Shown here: in pieces, positions 41,801-53,990 of the stretch
Numbering within the stretch: position 1 is the stretch's first letter
Layout: every line of letters starts with the position of its first letter
Notes under the pieces: model-generated
What the model was told of the DNA's origin: nothing
Databases searched by the model: none
The model's input: the letters and a program-made list of their open reading frames with translations, nothing else
Program-made: the position numbers and the translations under genes
Source: Apus apus
Taxonomy: Eukaryota > Chordata > Aves > Apodiformes > Apodidae
DNA length: 64,000 nt
NCBI RefSeq assembly: GCF_020740795.1
Contig: NC_067291.1
Location: 19,581,780-19,645,779 of the forward strand
Direction of reading: 5' to 3'

Positions 41801-42970
41801 AGGGCTGTGTGATAGTGCTTTGTTGAATCTGGAGGTGGAGAGGAGTGACCAGATAGTTTGTCAAGCAGAGCTGGGAATGGGAAACCCATGATCCTCTGAT
41901 CTTTCCTTCCTGTCAGACTGAATATGGGTTACTGGTGAGGATGCAACATGCACCCATCTCAAGTTTACTTTTGGTAGCATCAGACTGGGTAGGTGGGAGA
42001 CTGACCCGAGAATTGTCTGAAGGGGATGATGTCCTGTTGGCACATTCCTCCTGCCTGGGAACTTCCCGTTTGATCTGGCCCAGTTAGGCACAGCTATAAT
42101 TAGAAACAGAGATTCCAGGCAGTCTTGTGTGTAAATAATAATGCCAGCCAAGTTGAATCTCTCTTTTCTTGGGGCAGATCTGCTGCCTGGCTGCACTGTG
42201 GGAACCATGTTATTGGGTAGCTAATAAAGCATCCCTGGCTTTATGTCTATATGTGCTTATGCCATGAAACCATCCAAGCAGGGAAACACGAGGCAGTCAT
42301 AATCTATGTGGATCTTGCTTTCTTGTTTGTTCTCTGTGTTGGTTGCAGATGTTTTCTGCAAAGGTTTTAAGGAAATGGATGTTAAGAGCAACATTATGTA
42401 TCAAAGTGCTTTTAAAAGTAAAATTGCTCTCCAAAGTCAGGAGACTTTCTTAAGGACCATAAGTTTAAAGCAGAGACGTACACTTTCAAAATCTGTCATT
42501 TGCCTTGTGTTTTTGAGCCATTAGACTGTTTTTACCTATTTTATTTCAAACTTCTATTCTGTAATTGCTGTGGTTAGAAGCTTCTTATTAAAAAACCTGA
42601 AAGCAGATCTCTCTGCAAATCCATTTCATGACTTCAGAAGCTGCTCATTTGCTAATAATAACATGTAGTTTCCCTGGTGGTCCTTTTTGGAGAGTGGTTT
42701 CTGTAACCAGGCTGTTGGGTATTTGGAAGTCCTTGGCATCTGGCTAGAACTTTCAAATTATTTTCCTTCAAAATCTGTGGCCTCAAAGGAAGAGGTATCC
42801 ATATTTTTCAAGGCTCATGGAAGCCACACATCTGCCAAAATGGTGCCAGGATTGGTGCCTGGTGACACGCAGAGGTCACAATGGCCATTGTAGTGCTTAG
42901 AAATGTGCTTTCAAATATCTTGTTTCTACTCAGTGCATCTACTGTGTGCCTGTTCATCTTCTTCTTGTAC
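35891..42970. other. Gene-free region with a TA/CA microsatellite
   Basis: The only clear structure is an alternating TATA...CACACA tract at 39699-39721. No genes or known mobile elements were recognised. Confidence 0.5.
39699..39721. repeat. (TA)n(CA)n simple repeat
   Basis: About eight TA units are followed by three CA units, a short microsatellite likely to be length-variable. Confidence 0.8.
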
Positions 42971-42971
42971 C

Positions 42972-43249
42972 AGGACAGTAGATGGTAACAAAAAGGGGTG
43001 ATGGTTTTAAACTGAAAGAGGGTAGATTTAGGTGAAATATTAGGAAGAAATTCTTCACCATGAGGGCAGTAAGGCACTGGAATAGCTTGTCCAGGGAGGC
43101 TCTGGATGCCCCCTCCCTGGAGGTGTTCAAGGCCAGGTCAGATGAGGCTTTGAGCAACCTGGTCTGGTGGGAGGTGTCCCTGCTCATAGCAGGGGGGTCG
43201 GGACTAGATGATCTTTATGGTCCCTTCCAACCTTCATTCTATGATTCTA
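42972..43249 (+). mobile_element. CR1 LINE, 5'-truncated 3' end
   Basis: GGGGTGATGGTTTTAAACTG, GGAAGAAATTCTTCACC, TTCAAGGCCAGGTCAGATG, GAGCAACCTGGTCTGG and GGTCCCTTCCAACC are followed by ATTCTATGATTCTA. It is a dead CR1 tail in the same orientation as the copy at 2785, and it differs from that copy enough to be an independent insertion. Confidence 0.93.
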
Positions 43250-43564
43250 AAAAAGAAGTTAATAGGGATTAAGGTGGGAATGTCTTTCTGATCTCATCAG
43301 TGCTACTTAGCATCATACCTGTTATCTCTCCTTCTCTCTCAAGTAGTTTAGATGGACATCCCCAGCAGAGCTGGGGTGCTGCAGGCTGCCCACCTGGGAA
43401 CCCCGGTCATGTTAGCAGGAGCCCATCTCCTGGCCTGGCTGCAAGTTTTTGTTGAGCTGAGGCTGTGGCGGGCAGTGTGGAAATGCTTGTGATCACTCAT
43501 TAGGAATTCTTTCCACAGTTCCTTTCTCTCCTAATCCACACCAACAGTAAATCCCTGCTGTGAG

Positions 43565-43650
43565 TTCTGGAGGCGGCGCAGCGGCGCTCGCACACCGCGC
43601 TGAGCAGTCACAGCCACACTCAACCAACACACGGTGCCGCGCGTTTTCCT
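43565..43650. promoter_or_regulatory. Short CpG cluster
   Basis: GGAGGCGGCGCAGCGGCGCT, followed by CACACCGCGCTG and GTGCCGCGCG, packs many CpGs into about 85 bases within CpG-poor DNA. It could be an enhancer or the remnant of a small island. No exon was seen next to it. Confidence 0.3.
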
Positions 43651-44189
43651 CTGTGCTTTCCCAGGACTGAGCATATGATTTAGATTCCTCAGCCTCTAAA
43701 ATGCTCCGCTGGGTGTTCTTTAATATTGCATTATATTACTCATGATGCATAGTCGATTCCATTGCTTCCATTTACTTTAGCAATGATAAATGTCAGAAAC
43801 TGTATGAGAAGTTTATAAATTTCAAGTGCTTCGTAGGCAACTCTGAGCCAGAGAAATTTTCAAACTGTTTGTTACTGGTGAAGTGTGAGGGTTGTGGAAA
43901 AATTGCTTCCAGAAACTTGCTTAATGAGTTTCAAAATAGGGTAAAATGCATTAATTCTTTATGAGTAAGAAAGATATAAGTGTCAGGATTTTATCTTCTG
44001 GAGTAGTGATTAATTTTGCACACTTAATATTTAAAAAGGGTTACAAGAATTTAACAAAAAAACCCAACCTCGAACCTAAGAAACTTGCAGCTCAGCTTTT
44101 CTCCCTATAATTTCCTCATGATGAAGTGTAAAGTTCCTAAAAACTTGCTGCTCAACTGCAGGAGTGAGCAGAGCTGCATGAGCGGGGCT

Positions 44190-44204
44190 TGTGTGTGTGT
44201 GTGT
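44190..44204. repeat. (TG)n simple repeat
   Basis: Seven TG units lie next to a moderately GC-rich stretch (44215-44300). Confidence 0.75.
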
Positions 44205-45159
44205 AAGGAAAGAGCTGCTGGGGCAGCTGGAGCGGGACCAGGTGCTGCCCAGGCCCGTGCTAACCCGCGGCTGCGTCATCCTCCGCGCTGGTGGTGGTGT
44301 CACAGCCAGGAGCCAGCTGGAGGCTGAGCCTTGTGGTCTGGCAGAGCTTCCTTCACCAGGAAGGATTTGGCCAGCCTGTGTGTTACTGGTCCCTCTGGCT
44401 GTCTGTTGGCCATGGATTAGCCACACTGTAGGATGTAAAGAGGTCTCGTGGCCTGATGCCTCTGCTGCTGAAAGGGGTAAACAACAGCTAGTAAAGTAGG
44501 AGGACAAAGAAAATTGGGAAGGAGCGAAGGAAGCTTTACAGGATGCTCTTCTCTCCATTTCCCACAAACAATGAGCTGAAGTGTTCAGGGAGAGGAATAT
44601 GAGATGTTGGCTTTACTACACAGAAGTGCTAAACCTTTGGGGATGGAATATGCTCTGCCCAGAGATGTTCACTCTTACTTAATCATGGCAGGGGGGCCTG
44701 CTCATGTCCTGCCTGCCTCTGGGGCCTCAGTCTAGGAAACTACTCCCAAGGAAAGCTGGGTTTGCCCAAGCTCACACAGTGCTTGCTGAAGGGGTTCAAC
44801 ATCCACACTTAGGCACGTAACCTGGGCAGTTGTGCTCATCTCTCACAGGGGCTTTATTGCCTTTGAACTGAACTACTAGTGTGGGTTAATTAATTTATCG
44901 GTTGCTCTGAAGTGCCAGACACAATTCCAGCTTCTCTGGAAACTGGAGGGCTTCTGTATAGTGCATCCTGAAGGGCTGACAGCCACATCATCTTCTTAGG
45001 AAGCTGTCTGTGCCCCTGCTGAGGTGGCCTGGCTGGGCTGATGGTGGTCAAACGGCAGAACAGCAGCACCACGGGGCTAAGTGACTGATGAGTCTTTTCT
45101 CCTGACCTGACCCTTCCTGCTCCCATCAACCAGCGGTTTTAAGGAAACAGAGCCACCAT

Positions 45160-45520
45160 AAAGGACCCCCCGAGCGGTAGAAACAGGCAGCATGAATTAT
45201 AACCCAGTTACTGCTCGAGGGAAGATGGCTCCGGTGAGGTCGAAAAGTTTATCTGCAGAAATGCAAACTTTGAATGGGCTCATGCGTGGGTTGGAGCAGC
45301 GAGGCAAGCAGCGAGGTCTCCGCGATCTTCCTTTGGAAATAAAGTCCTTGTGTTGGATGGGGCAGTACTTTGACACACGTTGTTCAGCGGGTGGTTCGCT
45401 GCCGTGCCCCGGCCCGGGGGAAGGTGCCCGGGGCCCCCGGGGCTCCCGGTGCGCGGGGCGGGAGCGGCGCTGGGGCCGCTGCCCGGCCGGGGCTGCCCGG
45501 GGGAAGAGGCTGCAGCCACA
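45160..45520. promoter_or_regulatory. GC-rich CpG cluster, candidate promoter in the intergenic region
   Basis: CpG density rises here, most strongly at 45395-45510 (GGCCCGGGGG, GGTGCGCGGGGCGGGAGCGG). Near its left edge AAGATGGCTCCG is followed by a donor-like GTGAGG at about 45234. The 119-codon frame across it is probably a by-product of GC content. It may be the promoter of an unannotated non-coding transcript. Confidence 0.3.
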
Positions 45521-48500
45521 GCAGAACGCAAACCACCACTGTGCAAGATAATCTTTAGCCTTGTGTTCTTCTGCTGCAAGCAGTCCCTGCAGCAGGTCAG
45601 GGTTATTTGAAGTTAGACATTGACATTTTACTTTCCTGTGTTTTGTGGTTTCTTGCTTCCCTTCCCCGCTCGGCCCGACCTTTAGGGGAGGGTGGTGGAA
45701 GAGGTGGAAGCCCGAGCGGTAAAATACGATCTAACAGGAATGTAACAGTTTGCAGAGACTCGTTTACTGCAAGACATATTCAGACCGATTGCAAGCTGCT
45801 AGGAAACCGTGCAGAGACTGCGTGAGGCTCGAAAGTAAACATGTAGTGAGACGAGGGGCTGCATTTGTCCCAGCTCCAGAGCTGATGATAGGCAGTATGG
45901 AATGTCTTTGGAAGTCTGTATCAAAAATAATGCATAACGGCTAATATCGGATCCATATGGCATCTGGTAGAGCTGCACAAAAACATTCATCTAGACTTTC
46001 TGTTCCTTGCAAATTATGCTTGGATTATATACATTGTCCCTATTGTGCATTGTAGGGGATGGTCTCTTTCATATGCCAGCGTCTTATGGCTTTCATTTGT
46101 TCACAGACCTCCCACTAAGTGACTGCTGATTGAAAACCTTTTTACTTTCTTGCCAGGTTTAGCAAAAAGGGCTTGGTGTACTTAGTGCCTTTGATCTATC
46201 TAGGATGAACATTTTCATTGAAAGAGGTGGATGAGTCATTCTATATTTGACATGGAGCTATCTTGGAATACCTCTGGGTTTGCCTTTTCAAGCTCTGTTA
46301 TATTTTTTTGCATGTGGTTATATTTTGCTCTGCGAGAAGCATGAACCTCTTCTTTGGAAATGAAAGAGCCCTATTCCGAATAGGAAAAACACACTTAGCT
46401 AAGGTTTGTGCAGTGCATATTTAGTGGTAGAAGGTGCTGTGTTGGCCCTGCCTTGCTTTTCAATACAATATCCTGCAGTGTGAAATGAATGGCTGTATTT
46501 AGAGGTATCTGGAAGTGATGACTGATGTTTGGAGAAGTTACAAGGCTTTTCCTTTTCCACATGAACTCTCCAACCTGGCATTTCCATAGCAGTGAAATAC
46601 TTCTGGGGCTGAGATCATCTGATTATTATTTCCTGTGTCATGTGCTGAATTTATTATTTTGTTGAATATTACAAATATATTCTTAAGTTGCCTCAGTTTT
46701 GGATTCTTCTGTGAAGTTCACTGGCATAACAAGGATATTGGACTTGCAAAAAAACCCTTTTTCTCCTTGGGGATTATTTAGCTGTGATTAGTGAATGTAA
46801 ATCCCAAAGGAAGGGAGGGGGGACAAAGAGGGAGGAGGAAATTCAGTAAAAACTCTATTCTCATATTCTGCCAGCATATTATATAGTCAGTTCAGGAAAA
46901 ATTTAAATTTGTGTTTTTGTACTGAAAACTGTTAAAGGCAGGAATTTAGACATTTTATTTGTTTTCGGTGTCCAACTTCTTTTTTCTTTGGAAAAAGTGA
47001 ACACATTTGTGCTAATCTAAGCTTATTTCTGGTCACAGCAAAATCACAGTGGTGTTACTGGGAATTGCACAGGCCAATAATGGGTTCATTGCCTCAGAAA
47101 TATATTAACGGAGATTTTTAAAATATTTGTTTATACCTATAAAAACCAAAACAGAACAGAGACTAAAATCTACTAAAAGCTCTTTATCTAAGCATCTGTG
47201 TCCCTGTTGACATTAACATGTGTGTGCACTCTTTGCAAGACTGTTAAGTATAAAATGAGGATATCAGAAATAATGAGTGTCCTGTATCTGAATGTCATTG
47301 TTTAAAACTGGAGAGAATTCTTTATAGAAGTGACTCATGCCATGTTGGTCTCTTAACTCTTGGAGCTGTCTTGTTTGCTGCTCAGAGCAAGGCCCCTTCA
47401 GGGCTTTTCTTCATCTTACAAATGAGGAGTGGGAGAAGAAACAATGTTTTAAAAAAAAAAATCTTTGCATCTGGTTTCTTATGATTTGTCTGTTTGTAAC
47501 ATGGACCATGTTTCATCCTTTCTTGTTTTGGAATATTGCATGGTATGCAGGGCTTCATTAAGGGATACTTTGTCCTTTGGCTTTTTCTACACTTGATTAC
47601 ATGGTAGCCATCCGTTCCCAACATCTGTGTTTATTAAAACCTTTCCAATAAATCTGTGCAGAGAGGAACTGTCCACGTTTCCTCTCAGTTCTGCAAAAGA
47701 TTCTCTTTTTCTTTGTGATGAATTAGTTAAAGATTATCCAGCTGAGATGTTGGTTCATAAAAAATGTTACAACCTAAAAATGTTAAAAGCTTCAGTTCAG
47801 ATTTTCAAAGTGCAGAGGGACTGAGAGGCTTTTTGGTGGAGTCGGTAGAGAATGGACTTTGCTAGATGACTGTGAGTGAGAGAAAAGTCTTGGGGTTAAG
47901 GCTACTATACCTTGAGAGATCAAAATTCACTTTCTGGGTCTTGGGCAAAGGACTTCTCTCTGTGGTAGTCACTTCTCCATCAGTAAAACTGTAGTGTTTT
48001 GCTTCTAATACCAGGGAGAGGCAGTTTTTATGAGAATAAGGAAATCCACGTGATCAGACTGTTGAGGGCAGTATATCATAATCTTCAAGTTCCTAAAGCT
48101 CCCATCTTCCTGAAATAAGTCCTGAATGGAAAGTTTCCTGGGTATTGACAAACAAACATTTTGCTTAGTTTCTCCTCCAGAGTTTAAGGAAGTCAGTGTG
48201 AAAAACGGCTCAGGCCCTGTTTTGAGAGGGTAGGTCAGAGATGTTGTTATCTATCAACTCGCTTTAGGCTCCATTGCTGGGATTTTTGTAACATTGTTTT
48301 TCCTTTCTTCTCATTTGTGTTTTACATAGAAGCCCTGGTATTTTGCTTTAGCCCACAAACAACATGAAGCTGCTTTGAATGCCTTAATTTTTCCTGTCTA
48401 CTGCAAACCAGACTTTTCCCCAGCATCAATTACCCTGAAGGGAGCTGCGTATGTAAAACCACACCAGAAAGTTTGAAACCCGTATGAATGTATTTTCGTA

Positions 48501-51500
48501 TCTTCTAAAAGGCTGTGTTTCCTCCATGTGTGTTGTCTTTGGGTCATCATGGTGCTTGCAATTGCTGATGACTAAGTTGGGGCAGAGGTCCTGTCCCTTC
48601 TACCGTGTTCTTCCTTAGGGCGGTCACTCTGGCAAGGAGCAGGAGATTTGGTGGTTTTCACTGGGGAGCAAAAAGCTGTCTAGAGCCTGCGTAGAGCTGC
48701 TAATTTTTATTCATGCCATGGAAACCTGATCTAGAACTGAGGTTATGACAAGCTATTTGCGTGTGGCTCTCTCTTCCAATGTCCATTATTGCTTGGTTTC
48801 TTGGGAGATAACTTTTCCAAGAACAGACTTTGTTCAGAGTAATAAAAGTGTTTGTCTGATGTGTCTGGGCAGATTTAGCTGGGTTGGCTGATGGGGACAT
48901 GAGCTTCTCTCCCAACAGCAGGGACAGCTCCTTAATTTCCTCAGTTTATAGCCCAGCATTTTAACCTGAACTGCCACTGCTTTCAGTCTGTTACTACCCA
49001 AGGATGTAAAATAGGATGGGTACAGCTACCTCTGGCAGTGGCTGGCAGCAGAGCTGGAGCTGCCTCAGGTGATGATTCCTGCGATGAGGAGTTACAGGAC
49101 AAACCCTCCCTTCCTTGCCAAAGCTCCCTCTGAGAGAAGCAGCCACGACACTGGCAGCACAAGCATTAGGGACTGAGGCACGGAATGGTCTCTGGATCTC
49201 TCTGTTGTGCACTGTGCCATGATGTCAGTTGTTAGTTCTTATTCTTTGTTTCTTGCTGAACTGCTGACTGCAGGAAGCAGGGAGAATACAGTCAGGGAGA
49301 AGTTCAGTCCACACATGCTCTGATGTTTGCATTTTCTCCCCCAAAGCATTTGCTACTGGGAGTCACTGGAGACAGAATGCTGTTCTATATGGACTTCTGA
49401 TCTGACGCAGGTTGACTGGTTTCCTGATTTTAAATACTGTAGTACTGGATTTTGGCCAGATCTCCTGGGGCCTGTGTGAAGATAAATCAAAATGTCTTCC
49501 CCAAGGAGCAAACAATTTAAGCATAAGAAAAGAAAGACCCGGGAACAGAGACAGTCTGGGGAGTATTAAGAACAAGTTTAAAATTTCCAGCTATTAATGA
49601 GAAAAGGTCTTTCATTTTTCATCCAGCTCTGGGGAGGACATCTGAAGAGTTTGGATTTCAGTTTCACGGCCTGGGAAGCCATGCTGGCAGGATTGTTGTT
49701 TATCTCTCCTGAGAAACAGCATGTTTCAAGTTGATTCTCTATCAAATAAAGGTTTTAAAAAAATATTTTGTTTGCTGCTTTCTCAGCTGTGCACAGCATT
49801 TGTCTTCATCCTTTGCTGGTATAATATAATAATAGTTTCTTGTAAGTGCTGAGCCTTTACTGCTGACAGCTGCTGAGAAATGATGCTGTCATGAATCATG
49901 CTTGCAAACACAGTTCTGTGATGTGACCAGTTCTCAGCCCCCATAATTAACAGCCAATTACTTCCTCTCAGAGAAGCCAAAATTCAAACAGATGAAAGAA
50001 ATAGTGTTGTAGAAGCAGTGGGAGCAGATGTGTTGTATCAGTTCCTGTGTTCTTCACAAACATACACAATCCTGCAGGCCAAACTGAGCTTTCGTTTACA
50101 TCGATAGACAGCTCAGAAAAGTGGAAGTTCCTAATACCAAGTCTGGGTTTGGCCATCTGTGCTCAAAGTGCAGAAGGAAAGTGAAAGGGAGGAGAGAGGA
50201 AGGGTTCCTTGTAAGTTCAAGATGATGCTGTTGCAATAATAGGTCACCACTTCAGAGCTATTTGGCTATTCCCACAAGGTAACAGTCCATATTTATTAAC
50301 GGGTGTGTGTGCACATGCACGAGCACATGTAGGAGAGAGCTGGGTACTGCAGATGCCAAAAACCCAAGCCAGAATGTTTACAGTCCCTCAGCTGCAGCAC
50401 TGCTTGCTCTTTTGTTTAACCAGGAGACCCAAAGTGGAGCCTTTTCCATCTGGAGTTTGTGTGGCAGAAACCAATGTGGTTTAGAAGAGAGAGCTGGTGA
50501 ATGGGAGCCAGGAACTCCTGACCAGAGCTTGCAGTTAGTAATTTCCTGAGTTTTTCTCCTCTTTATAGATTGTTTTTTAACAGAATTTTGCTTTTGCTTG
50601 TTCACTTATATATACTATACAGAAATTATTTCCTGTGAACAGATAAGAGCCCATTAGATGTACTTAAACGTTTTGTTTCCTGTTTCTTTCATCATTTAGT
50701 ATGTGTAGTTCTTGATGGGGCAACTAAACTGCACAATGATGATCTTGTTTCCTGAATGGCTGTCCTGAAAAGACTCTTTACTTTGGATGTTTCATTATCA
50801 ATCCTCCATGTAGTCCCTGATTTTATCAACATAACATCAATTAGTATCATGAGATGTATGCAGAAATAATGAGTATCTAAAGATAACTAAGTTTCTCTTT
50901 ATTTGTTTTATCACAGCTGTTGTAAAGGTGGTGGTGCTGCTGCTGCCAATCTCTTTTCCACAAATAAGTGTAGAATATGATAGAATTTTCATTTGAAAAA
51001 AGTAATCTCCAAACCATAAGAATAAAAGCTGAGGTCTGATTCCACAAGCTGAGGTTTTAAAACCATGCACATTTGGTGAAATGTGCATTACATGGTAAAA
51101 GTTGTCAGAAGAGATGCAAAAATGTGAATATTTGAGACTTGTGCTCCTCTCTGTTGAACAGAGCAATTATTTGGCTGGAAACCTGCTGCCCCAGGTCAGA
51201 AAGCACAGAATTGCTGTTTAAGTAAATCTGCTTGTGCCATGAATTGAGTATTCTCAGTCTTCTGCAATGTTTTTTAGCTCTGGATGTCTTCAAAACTGCT
51301 ACTGACTGTCTGGCTTTGGAGCAAGCTACTTTTCTGCCTCTGCTTCTATAAAATGCATTCAGAAAACATTTATAGGGAGGCTGCAGGAGTTAGTATTTCT
51401 GTAATTCTCTAAACATCTGAAAATGTAAAATATTTGCAGATGTGGTGCCATATGTAACTACATAGCAAATTTTTATTCCTTGTAAACTAAATTTCTGAAT

Positions 51501-53672
51501 AGTAAGAGTCTCTTGGCTGACTGCTTCTCAGCTGTGAGACTTTTAAAGATCTTTTATTGGGAAATGAGTCATACAGACTGTGCTCCCGAATCACAACTTT
51601 ACCACCTCCTGCCCTGTTTTGTTGTTGCTTTCAGATTAATATGGTGCAAAGTGAGAATCTGCTCCTGCCTTTTTACTAGCAAGCGTCCTGTGTTCAGCTG
51701 GTTCTGTGGATTCATGCTCTCAGTTCAAACTTATCGAAGAACAGGCTTTCTTGCCTTTCAGTCTTCTGTAATTTTGTACCAGTGCTTTCCTCTGCAGTTG
51801 CAAAATATCTGTGTGTCTCTGAATGTGAAAGCTTTGCCCACCTGCTAACCCTGTCAGCCTGACCAAGACTGAATTTCATAATGTGTCATTTGTATTATTT
51901 TCCCCAGTGCTTCCCTAAGGCTGATTCATTCCCTCCTTCTCTCCCCACCACCTCTCCTCCACAGGATTCTAAATGTTTTACGGAGTTTAACGTGGCTTCT
52001 CACCCTTTGCAGTTGCATAATACTAATGAAATCACTAACAGATCATCAAAATTATCAAAATGGATTCATGAAGCTTATGGCATTCCAATTCAGTTTCTCA
52101 GGTCAGCAGAAATCCCCCATGTCTAATGAAAAAATGGAATGTTGCTCAAAGAGAGAGAAATGCTTTGGATTAATGTGAGAGCTTGAGAAAAACTGAAAAT
52201 TCACTTTTCCAGTTAATGGGCCAGTGAGGAGCATAATTGCCTTAACTTCCTCTTCAGGGCTGTAGTCAGGCAAATGCTCTTGGGACGCTTCCAAGTGCCA
52301 TCCCAAACCACTTCCTTTCTGCTTAGTGTTTTACTAGTGTGCTTCATTCCTAATCGTCTTCTCTGCCACTTGCCCAGAAAAGGAAATAGTTTATACTGCT
52401 GACAGTGACCAGGAGGTGACATTGGGTGGCAGAGCTGTATGTCTGACCTGGTGCAGGGGGGATGGTGACCAGGACTGGCCATTTCTCACCATTCCCTGTT
52501 CCAGGGGAAGAGATTCTCAGCCCTTGGTGTCGAGCTCCCACCCTGTAAGGCTGCTGAGATATCTGACAATCTCACAGCAGGACAAACCTGGAAGTGCATT
52601 TCTGATTTTGAAGATGGCTCTGGCTTTGCATTTCTACTGATTCTTCATTTCCACAAACAGCTTTGTCAGTCTTCAGTGAGAAATGGCTCTTCAAAGCCCA
52701 TTTCTGAGAATCTTGTACCTGCAGAAATCTCAGTGATTGCCCTGGGGCCTCCACTCACAGCTCAGAATTGCTGCTTTAAACCTTCTACGTCCCTGGTCTT
52801 TTTAAAATTACTGTAATCATTCTATTTTAGGACAAGCTGTCCAATGACATCCTGGTCATTAAAAAAAAAAAAAAAAATCAACAGGAAGTTCTGAATGTGA
52901 GTCATGCCTTTGTCTTAGTGTTTTTCAAGGATTTTTGGAATTTATTAAAAAAAGAAAAAGCAGAAATCCTTGACATTGACAGAAAGTCCATGTATTGAGA
53001 ATTCACTCAACAAAAAAAGAACATCTGTAAACTCCAAATATTTACTTGATATGAAATCTTTCTAATTAACACAAAAACCAGAACTCCCCAAAACCCAGGA
53101 GTAAGCCTAAGCGGGACCAAGCGGCCCTGCTACTTTTCTCCTACCTGAGAAAAAGCTGCATTTTATAATTTGGTGGTAGAAAAGATCTGCTCTGAGGGAC
53201 TCTGCAAAAATCCCAGAGGTTTGGGAAGATCAGATACTTTAGGATCTACACAGATGGATTAATCCTGTGCTCCCATCTGGAGTTTATAGGCTCCTGATGA
53301 GTGCGTTAACAGTAGCTGCCAGGTCGCTGTGTTCCAAGGGCACAAGCAAACTGCTGCAGAGCAGTATAGGAAATGGAAGCACATGAAGAGGAACTGGGGC
53401 TCTGCAGAAGCCAGAGCATTCAAGAAAATCCCTTTTATATGAGTTCACAGTGTTTTCACCTTTGGTCAACAAATGTTACTTTGTGAGCACAGGTCTTTTC
53501 TCTTAAGGACTAAAGACAGGGAATTGCACAAAAATACGCACGGCCTTTAGAAAAAACTTGTTTCCAAAGAGTATTTAAAATCTCTTGTAGTAAACTTTAT
53601 CATTTTCCTTTTCTTCATGCCTTTCATGAAGAAGGAACAGAAGGGAGGGAGATGAAATCATACAGCCTGTAA
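45521..53672. other. Gene-free region
   Basis: Nothing recognisable was found beyond short homopolymers (A-run at 52861-52877). The open frames here lack splice context and family similarity. Confidence 0.5.
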
Positions 53673-53990
53673 GCAGGTTTTCCTGACAGACCAGCACTTT
53701 TTGGGAAAGTCTTTGTTCCCAGGAGGGGCACCATCCATTTTCTGTGTGAGGCTGGACTGCTGCATGTTCATCCTCAAGTGATGGACTTTTGGCTGGTGAC
53801 ATACATTGCAAATAAGAATGGAGCTGGATTCAGAGTGGTGCTGAACAGTGCAAAGGCAGTTATCAGCAATACCAGCCCTGAAGAAGCAAGACGGGCTCTC
53901 AATGCTTTTAAGAATAACAAAAACTTCAAAGGGGAAATAATCCTGGGTTTTTCAAGTTTTCATTTCTGGCATGGAAATCTTGCATCCTAG
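53673..53990 (+). other. Unexplained 105-codon open segment
   Basis: The frame is open from just after a TAA (53670-53672) to TAG at 53988-53990. It has an internal ATG at 53781 (ATGGACTTTTGG) that starts 69 codons, including FRVVLNSAKAVIS and SPEEARRALNAFKNN. The composition is protein-like but I recognise no family. Such a length is near what chance gives in 40 kb, so this is only a candidate. Confidence 0.2.

Noticed and set aside
44076-44567. 163-residue minus-strand frame
   Set aside because: It is Ser/His/Thr-rich and low-complexity, shares its DNA with plus-strand frames, and has no family similarity or splice support.
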